Shown here in pieces: positions 56,951 to 64,000 of a stretch of DNA of 64,000 nt. Within the stretch, counting starts at the first letter, position 1. Each line of letters starts with the position of its first letter. A program made the translations under genes and the position numbers. The notes beneath the pieces were generated by a model. It was given only the letters and a program-made list of their open reading frames with translations. It searched no databases and had not been told where the DNA came from. The DNA is from Sesamum alatum (Eukaryota; Streptophyta; Magnoliopsida; Lamiales; Pedaliaceae): positions 1,798,001-1,862,000 of the forward strand of contig JACGWO010000003.1 of assembly GCA_034509735.1 (NCBI GenBank). Reading direction: 5' to 3'.

Positions 56951-58682
56951 TGAAAGAATATCCGGTGGATCGTCCCGGGAATTGCGCGAATGCGGAAGCG
57001 CGGTAAAAATGAACATATTAAAATTTACAAAATAATAGGCATGCTTTTAATTTAAAGAACACGCTCAAGGGGTGTGCCCTTGAGGTTCCCGGGCGTTCGG
57101 TGTATCTCATGATCATAAAACAATTAAATAAATCATGGAGGCCATAGAGTTGAAAAAAATAAAGAGGGACGAAAATCTTAAACGAGACCTACCCGTTGTC
57201 GTTTTCGTCTTCAACTGCTACTCGCGTTGTTCCCCATTTTGCACCAAGACCTCGTTCTTGAGATCCTCCAAATCGTAACACACGATCCACCCACGTATCT
57301 TGCACGTCGTGCTAGCAACGAACAAGTATTATTTTTGGAGTGGACGAATCAATAACTCGTTATCAATTAACGGTATTGGTTCGTCTAAGTTCTTGATGTT
57401 CCAAGAACAAAAAGAACAAAAGAAAAAATATATTTTCTTGCTAGAGAAAGAGAGAGGGGCGGACGAGAGGTAGGAGAGGGGAGAGTGTGTGTTGTGTGTG
57501 TGTTTCAAGAATCATCAATCTCTTAAATGTTGGAAGCTAGGGGTTTATATAGAGGAAGAGTTTAATCCTCTTTAACTCAAACTCTAAGTAACCTAATTTG
57601 ACTAGGATTTTGACCTAGTCAAAGTCCTAGTCAAACTAGTGTTTGACCTAGTCAAACGAATCCTAGCCTTCCATCTCCCCTTTCCATCTCAACCGTTGAT
57701 TTTAATTTAATGGAATATTTAAATCCTATTAAATATTCCAAAAGCTAAAAGAATAAATATAATATAATAAATAAATATTATAATTTATTCTAAGCCCATT
57801 AAATCAACCCTTTTTAATAAATCCTATTTATTAATTTAATTCCCTTTAACAAATAGAAGGAATTAATTTCTCCAAGAAAATATAGGACCCGATTAAATCT
57901 AATTTAATCATTCCTTTACTCCAATATTTAATTCTAAATTAAATACTAAGTGTGTGTGTGGATAGTGTGTGACTCTTTAGGTTCACCATTCAGCTAGACT
58001 TGGTCGGATTCCTAGAATTCGTCCGTTACCATGGGTGGCCATCTAGCAACGGTCCATGGCACTAGAGACTAGGTGAAATTTTCGGGGATGAACATTTAGG
58101 CTCTAACAGTACACTTGTCCTTTTGTCTTCGGTCTCATCACTTAGGGTCTAGGGCACGGAAAATGCAGGTACCCATTTTGGACCTAAGTGTCGGTCTGTC
58201 CTCACCAAACGCCGCAAGGGAAACCTTTTCCCTTCTGTTCAGTCACTGTGGCCACAGATTTCAGGGACAAGACACCTCAGTCAGCTGCTTCCTAGCACGC
58301 TGACCCACTAACACTGCTTAGACGACCTTCGTCACCCGTCGATGAAATACGACAGCAGATGCTTAGTGCAAGTCTCAAGGGGAATCCCGGTACCCATTTT
58401 CGGGATTCCTTGACTTGGCGATTTCCGGACTGATTCGGCGAGACTGATTTCATGGACCTACCTCCAAGCGTAGGCCCAGTCCCCGAAATCGTTTCTCAGT
58501 CCGTGGGCTTTGTTTGCGTAGTGAACAGAAATGTAAATGCAGATAAGTGAACGTAAACAAAGTATTACCATATGAATTTTCACTTCTTTATTCATAAATA
58601 TTTTATCAAATACGAAAGAATTGTCTAGACATAGGTTACATATTCCTGCCAAAATTGGCTTACATGGTCACCTATTCTAACA
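56951..58682 (-). repeat. 5' LTR of element D, internally deleted
   Basis: 1732 bp. Compared with the 3' LTR it lacks about 290 bp. The join at 58274 region (acaagacacctcag) corresponds to sites in the 3' LTR that share cac. Outside the gap the two LTRs look nearly identical. Confidence 0.93.
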
Positions 58683-58687
58683 TGCGG

Positions 58688-58976
58688 AGCATTATAGCGG
58701 AGACGTTGTCCAGCCTCTCATATTGCTTCTGGATGTCGTTAGACATTGAAGCCAATATGATACTGCGTACTTTTCGATTGTCCTCCTACCATATCTCAAA
58801 CGTCAAACGTTCTTCTGGCGTGGACCCCTCTGGTAAGTCGGCTGGCGGCGGCTCATCCAAGACGTAGCTTTGGTTCTCAAAACCGAGGACAATCCTCAGG
58901 TTTCTTAGCCAGTCCGAGTAGTTCGTTCCGTTGAACTTGTTAGTTCAATTACCATGGTTGATGGATTCTTAGACAT
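58688..58976 (-). pseudogene. Element C gag N-terminus
   Basis: Starts at the ATG at 58976 (MSKNPS type) and contains the usual gag opening with LRNLRIVLGFENQ and RKVRSILASM-like coding, with small shifts (for example a lost base near 58945). It resumes the frame interrupted by D at 49122. Confidence 0.8.
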
Positions 58977-60769
58977 ATCTACGTTTATAAAAAATGTAAA
59001 GCAAAAATTAGCAGATGATGGTAATATTATTGTTCAAGTTGAAGATATGGTCTTTTAGCCTATAACCCTCTCACTATTTATACGAAAGTCCGCCACTCTC
59101 AAGCGGAGTTTCGGGAAACCATTTTCTAGTGGGCTTGGGATCCACAAACGTAATCTCCATGCCCCGCTTTTACGATTTACATGAAGAAGACCTCATGGGA
59201 GATATCCAATATCATTCTCATCCAATGAGATTCCCGAGATATTTTGCCTCATCTATTCGCATGGTTCCGAGGACTCCAAGCAAACCATGTTACTCAGTGT
59301 TGGGCCCGACCCATAAACCAAATCATGCCTCAAACTGTCGCCCTCCACGACTCGTGAGACAGGGAAACAACGAGTGCAGTGTCTTTGTTCACAACAATGG
59401 TGCAACTTTCCCCTAGTCCAAGTGTGCCATGACTCGTGAGATCACACTTGGGTAGTGGTAGCTTCCTCACCACATTGCTGTGGATGGAAGGCTCGGACAG
59501 ATCAAAATACCATTTTGATCCAAGTCCGTTTTGGGCCTAATATTTAATTTGGTCCAACCAAATGAGAGCTTAATGAATGACCGAGACCTCATCACATTAA
59601 GGTATTTTAGCATGTATAAATATCTAATATTTAAAACGATAAATAAATACGCCGCATGCAGAAAACATAGCGTACCCCTATTAGGATGATCACAAGCCCA
59701 ACCTATGCGACCCACTGAGCCCGCAGTGAGTCTATGGTCTGTCTAGGGTGGTCCTATATTATTACAAAATAATATACCCATTGTCATTCCAATGGGCCTT
59801 GTAATTGTCTTGTTTCATGTCTTGATGCTCCACCTTAGGTCTCCGACTCCATAAGCTTGTTAAAATAAAAACCTCACCAATCATATCTACTCTCATTACA
59901 GTTGAAAGTAATACATGGGAAATAAGAACAAGCCTTAACATTATGAGGCTGAAATACGGGAGATGATAGTCCCAAAACAAGAGGCACGCAAGCCCCACCC
60001 AACAAAAATGTAAATAATCATACATTCATCCATACACAAGGTCTAGGGCTTTTGTGATCATCCCATCTTGATCCCATCAATGCACATAACATAATTATTC
60101 CAAATAATCATGCATAAATCATAGATATTCCAAATATCCAAGTGATGTCCAACATCACAAAGCATAAATACATAAACAATATGCAAAAATTCAAATTTCA
60201 AATTCAATGGGCATTATAAACAATGCATCCAATGCATGTATTAATCCCAAATTAATTAAGCAAATTTGATCTAAGGAACAATCCAATTATTCCAAAATCA
60301 AATGTGCAAATTAATACATTTTCAGAATAATGTGTAGAAAAAACAAAAAATCAAAATTTTTTGAAAAACATCGAACAACGACAAAAAATGGCCCAGCCGT
60401 TGTGCCTAACGGCTAGCTGCGTGCATTGAACAGTGCGCGCGCGCCCCGTGCCGCGCTGGCCTCGGCCAGCAGTGGCATGCCTGCGCACAGCGCGCGTGCG
60501 CTCGGCAGCGCGCCTGCCAGCCATTGACCGGCCGGCAGGGGCGGCAGCCAACCGCTGCGCTGTTGTCTGTTTTTTCCACAATTTTTCAACATTCTTTTCA
60601 GCACAAATCAACAGTAATAAACTGATAACGAGCATGCAATTCTACATCCAAACTCAGAAAATAAGCATGCTTAAAGTCCATCAAATTTAAACAATTGAAT
60701 CATCATATTTATTCATATATTCATACAATCAAACATGCCATTAAAGCCGTAAAAGCAAGTAGATCATGC
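58977..60769 (-). other. Element C leader
   Basis: Closely similar to the B leader. Palindromes lie at 59346-59356 (perfect) and 59428-59438 (one change, catgactcgtg), and the GC-rich block at about 60391-60560. The leader is joined directly to LTR sequence at 60770, without a primer site. Confidence 0.85.
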
Positions 60770-62119
60770 CAAGTGGATTCGCTCGGGAGCGCGAGCGGAA
60801 GCGAGAAGCATGGATAGTAAGTAAATTTAAAAAAATTAAATAAATGTAATCCCAAGGGGTGTACCCTTGGGTGCTCAACCGGACGTTCGATGTAAGATGT
60901 ATTAATATTGAAGCATATAGTACATAGGGCATAGATGAAATGTTAATCAACAAAAGCGTAATTAACCGTTACCTTTGCAGATTTCACGTGTGCATGATTA
61001 CTTGCGTTGTTCCTTCTCCGGAATGTTCACAAAATCCAAAGGTATGGATTCTCCAAAGTTAATCCACGCCACACTGGAAGTAAAAACCACGTTCTCCTTG
61101 CTAGAAGAAAATGGGTTTGTGAAGCAATCGGTTTTAAGAAGATGAACACTATGAATTAGTCTTCTTCTTAAACTTCTTTATTCTTCCCGTTTGATCCAAG
61201 ATCAAATGAAGAACAAAGATGAAAGAGGGAGAGAGTGGCCGAGAGTTTGAGGGAGAGAGGAGGCCGATTTTTACTTCTTCTTTTCCTAGAAAAGATGAAT
61301 TATGATTCTCTTACACAAGGTGTTGTATATACTCATATATATACATAATTAATGCGATTATTGGAATGTGTCTAGGTTCATCCAGGGATGTCTAGATACA
61401 TCCCAATCAATCATCATTAATTCTTCAATCAAACCTACCAACTTTTAAGGTATGATCAAATCATGCCAAAAGGGAAGGGCTTAATTGGAGTTGATTTGTC
61501 TCTTACAAAAAGAGACAAGTCGACCGCCACCTTGCATGCAACATGGCTGAATTTTGCTTCCTCCAAGGGAGCATTTTCGGCCATGCTCAATATGGGAAGA
61601 AATCCAACTTCTTCCTATTCCAAAATAGAAATTAATTTTCCTCTCGGGTCAAAATTAACGGACTGGATTTTATCATAATTCAATTACGACGAACCCAAAA
61701 TTAAATCAAATTAATGTCCACTTAAATTATTCCTGTTGGTCTTTTAATCCAATCGCGTAGGCGTTCCACGCCTGTCTCCGATGAAACACGGCACTCATCC
61801 AATGAACATGGACTCTCGATGCCTTGTCTCGAGGTCCTCGAGTTGGAACGTTTCAGACCCAACTATTAATCAGTTGGTTTCATGACCACCATCTAATGTG
61901 TGGCCCAACTGCATGAGTTGTTAACCATGGTCTGTAGGCTTTGTTGCGATATAAGTAAAACACCGTTTTAACATATGTAAAATAAGCGCAACAAAGTAGG
62001 TACCAATAGTGACGAACACTCATTTTATTCATTACATAATAATATTACATTTACATCAATTTTGTCAAATATATTACAAATCGCCAAATCCATTGGCTTT
62101 CTGGTCACCTATTCTAACA
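60770..62119 (-). repeat. 5' LTR of element C, truncated and internally deleted
   Basis: The first few LTR bases and the primer site are missing. The leader (...atgcc) joins caag...gattcgctcggg, with caa shared by both partners. A further gap at about 61753 removes roughly 830 bp found in the 3' LTR (between about 42290 and 43118), and a small gap lies near 61808. The LTR ends ctattctaaca at 62119. Confidence 0.92.
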
Positions 62120-62124
62120 TATTG

Positions 62125-62672
62125 ATCAACTTATGGATACCCTTCTCTAGAGCATTCATGTTGTAGTTAACAACGAATTGGTCGAAGGAGGGTGGGAGCG
62201 ACTGAAGGATCACATCAATGTACGCCTCTGCTTTGAGGTCTTCGAGCTTTTCCACTAAGGTAAGCATCATGACCCCATGCTCATGTACAGAGCATCCTTC
62301 AGTCATCTTAGTTCTGAAAAACGCCTTCGTCGCGACATACCTAGTATACCGGTCCGGGATTGCATAATAATCCTTCAGGCGAGCCATTATGGAAGGAACG
62401 TCGTCTAGCCTCTCATACTACTTCTGTATCTCATTAGGCATAGATGCCAGTATGATGCTACGGACTTTTCGGTTATCCTGATGCCAAAACTCGAACGTCT
62501 CATGTTCTTCGGGCGTGGATCCTTCCGGCAAAGTTTGAGGAAACAACTTGTCGATGACATAGCTTTGGTTCTCATAATCGAGGACTATCTTCAGATTGCA
62601 CAACCAATCGTTGTAATTTATTCCATTAAATTTGTTTGTCTCAAGTACGGTTCATAACGGGTTCTTAGACAT
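62125..62672 (-). pseudogene. Element A gag N-terminal part
   Basis: 62109-62387 reads VEKLEDLKAEAYIDVILQSL and FVVNYNMNALEKGIHKLINM. 62418-62603 reads MCNLKIVLDYENQSYVIDKL and RKVRSIILASMPNEIQK. The original ATG at 62672 survives but a TGA follows at codon 7. Gag continues at 31445 across the C insertion. Confidence 0.87.
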
Positions 62673-63723
62673 GGTTTTAAATCTACACTAAAAAATGGAA
62701 TATAATCAGCAGAATTAAAATGGTTTTTTAATAATAATTAAAGACTTGAACTTCAACCATTTAATGCCTCACTATTTCTACGAAAACATAGCACTCTCAA
62801 ACGTGTTTTCGGGAAACCCTTTCCTAGTGGGCTTGGGATCCACAATGATGTTTTCATACCCTGCTTTTACAATTCGCATGAAAAACAACTTGTGGGAGGT
62901 GTTCCATACCATTCTCGTCTAATGAGATTCCCAAGATGTCTTGCCTCACCCTTTTACGTGATCCCGAGGACTCCAAGCGAATCACGTTATTCAGGCGTTA
63001 GACCCGATCTAATCAATCGAATCATAGCACTCACTGCTACCCCCACGACTCGTGAGATAGGCAACAGGATGTGTATTCACTTCATTCACAACAAAGTGCA
63101 GCTTATTTTCAAGGCAAGAGACGTACCACGACTCGTGAGACCATGCAATTGACTGAAACTAGCTTCCTCACTTTGTCATGGATGAAAGGCTTGGACGAAC
63201 TCCTAGAGTTCTAGTCCATTTATTAAGGGTCTAATATTTAACTTGGTCTAACCAAATGAGAGTTTAATGACAGAGATCTCATTACAGAAGATACATACAT
63301 ACAATATGCAATAGTACGATTTGCATGACATAGCAGTAATACAATAAATAAACCATTCATCCATCATATAAGTTACATGCAAAATAAAAGCCTAGAACGC
63401 TCCTATTGGATGACCACAAGCCTGAATCCTATGCGACCTACTGAGCAGCAGTGGATCTATGGTCAATCTAAGGTTGGTCCTACACTATTATATTCAATAA
63501 TAGAAACATATCAACACACTGATGGGCCTTGCCTCTTTTCCACCGGCTCTCTGTGGAACTTCTTGGATCCTCCTTTCTGGGCCCTCCTTCATCTTCTTCA
63601 TCAAAAATAAAATACATCCTACTACTATCATTATCATTTAAAAATAAACCCTGACGAATACCCCAGGGGAGTACATTTGGAAGAAGATAGACAGCCTTAT
63701 TATTCCAAGGCTACCAGAAGAGA

Positions 63724-63754
<31 letters not shown>

Positions 63755-64000
63755 TGGAAAATAAACGAGGCACATAGGCCTAACATAAAATTAAAACCAT
63801 ACATTCAGTTTAGGGCATGTGATCATCCATTCTGAATGCAAATAATATTGCACATAATTCATGATATCCAACATCATCAATCCATAAAAAGAATAAAATA
63901 ATTTCTACATGCAAAATTGGTGTAATAATGGCAATCCCATTCTTGTCAGGAAAACCTTTCCTCATTATTCAAATAATATTAAATTTTGGTGGTTCCTAAC
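62673..64000 (-). other. Element A leader, running off the window
   Basis: Similar to the D leader. Palindromes at 63044-63054 and 63127-63137 are both perfect. It holds a (GA)n run at about 63720-63754. The GC-rich block, primer site and 5' LTR, if kept, lie beyond 64000. Confidence 0.8.

Larger units (their letters stand above)
49123..58682 (-). mobile_element. Copia element D, inserted in gag of C
   Basis: 9560 bp with LTRs 49123-51143 and 56951-58682, and duplications tgtgg (49118-49122) and tgcgg (58683-58687), one mismatch. The interrupted gag sequence of C reads through from cgctcatgtgg to agcattatagcgg, as in the uninterrupted gag of B near 37215. D lacks the protease, has a duplicated integrase segment and has lost the gag ATG. 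Confidence 0.95.
31446..62119 (-). mobile_element. Copia element C, carrying three nested insertions
   Basis: Flanked by the perfect 5-bp duplication tattg (31441-31445 and 62120-62124), inserted in the gag of element A. Its own DNA is 31446-31687, 41585-45485, 47498-49122 and 58688-62119, about 9.2 kb. The rest is element B with its duplication, solo LTR F and element D. Both LTRs are altered and the primer site is lost, so it cannot be active. All coding modules are represented but interrupted. Confidence 0.92.

Noticed and set aside
63720..63754. Possible CRISPR-like or satellite array at the (GA)n run
   Set aside because: A plain dinucleotide repeat without spacers, in eukaryotic DNA.

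Overview
The window is repeat-rich plant nuclear DNA, almost certainly from an angiosperm and probably a eudicot. This rests on long-LTR Ty1/copia elements with an initiator-tRNA-Met type primer site, a Ty3/gypsy gag of plant type, Mutator-like and LINE remnants, Mutator-type MITEs with 9-bp target duplications, and an integrated plant pararetrovirus (Caulimoviridae). I found no convincing host protein-coding gene, tRNA or rRNA in 64 kb. The species cannot be named from the sequence.

Left part (1-9456): AT-rich intergenic DNA. It carries a Mutator-like transposase relic on the minus strand (399-2298) whose catalytic core is missing, a LINE C-terminal fragment (3750-4140) and several hairpin elements. 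Two belong to one MITE family (5445-5869 with the 9-bp duplication taataaaaa; 6580-7291, itself split by another MITE).

Middle part (9457-18106): an endogenous pararetrovirus, probably florendovirus-like. Order on the plus strand: movement protein, coat protein with zinc knuckle, aspartic protease, reverse transcriptase, RNase H, a small ORF, and a long, still open ORF2 of unknown function, then the viral promoter. The polymerase ORF is broken by frameshifts and a nonsense codon. Its left end is rearranged: a second coat-protein fragment is joined to an inverted copy of the promoter/leader. Its right end has promoter and leader followed by an antisense piece of leader and a run of 24 A.

Right of it: a gag-only Ty3/gypsy (LARD-like) element from about 19699, interrupted by a solo copia LTR (23527-25719, plus strand).

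From about 26.9 kb to the right edge the sequence is one nest of copia elements. Target-site duplications give the order. Element A (minus; 3' LTR ending at 27940, internal DNA 27941-31445 and 62125-64000, 5' end outside the window) was hit by element C (31446-62119, duplication tattg). C was in turn hit by element B in its 3' LTR (31688-41579, duplication cttgc), by a solo LTR F in its integrase/RT region (45486-47492, cttag/cttaa), and by element D in its gag (49123-58682, tgtgg/tgcgg). Every copy is defective in its own way: A has frameshifts and a lost integrase Asp, B lacks half of RT, C is fragmented and has lost its primer site, D lacks the protease and the gag start codon. All four leaders share a pair of 11-bp palindromes about 80 bp apart. 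In B, C and D the leader also holds a very GC-rich block next to the primer site.
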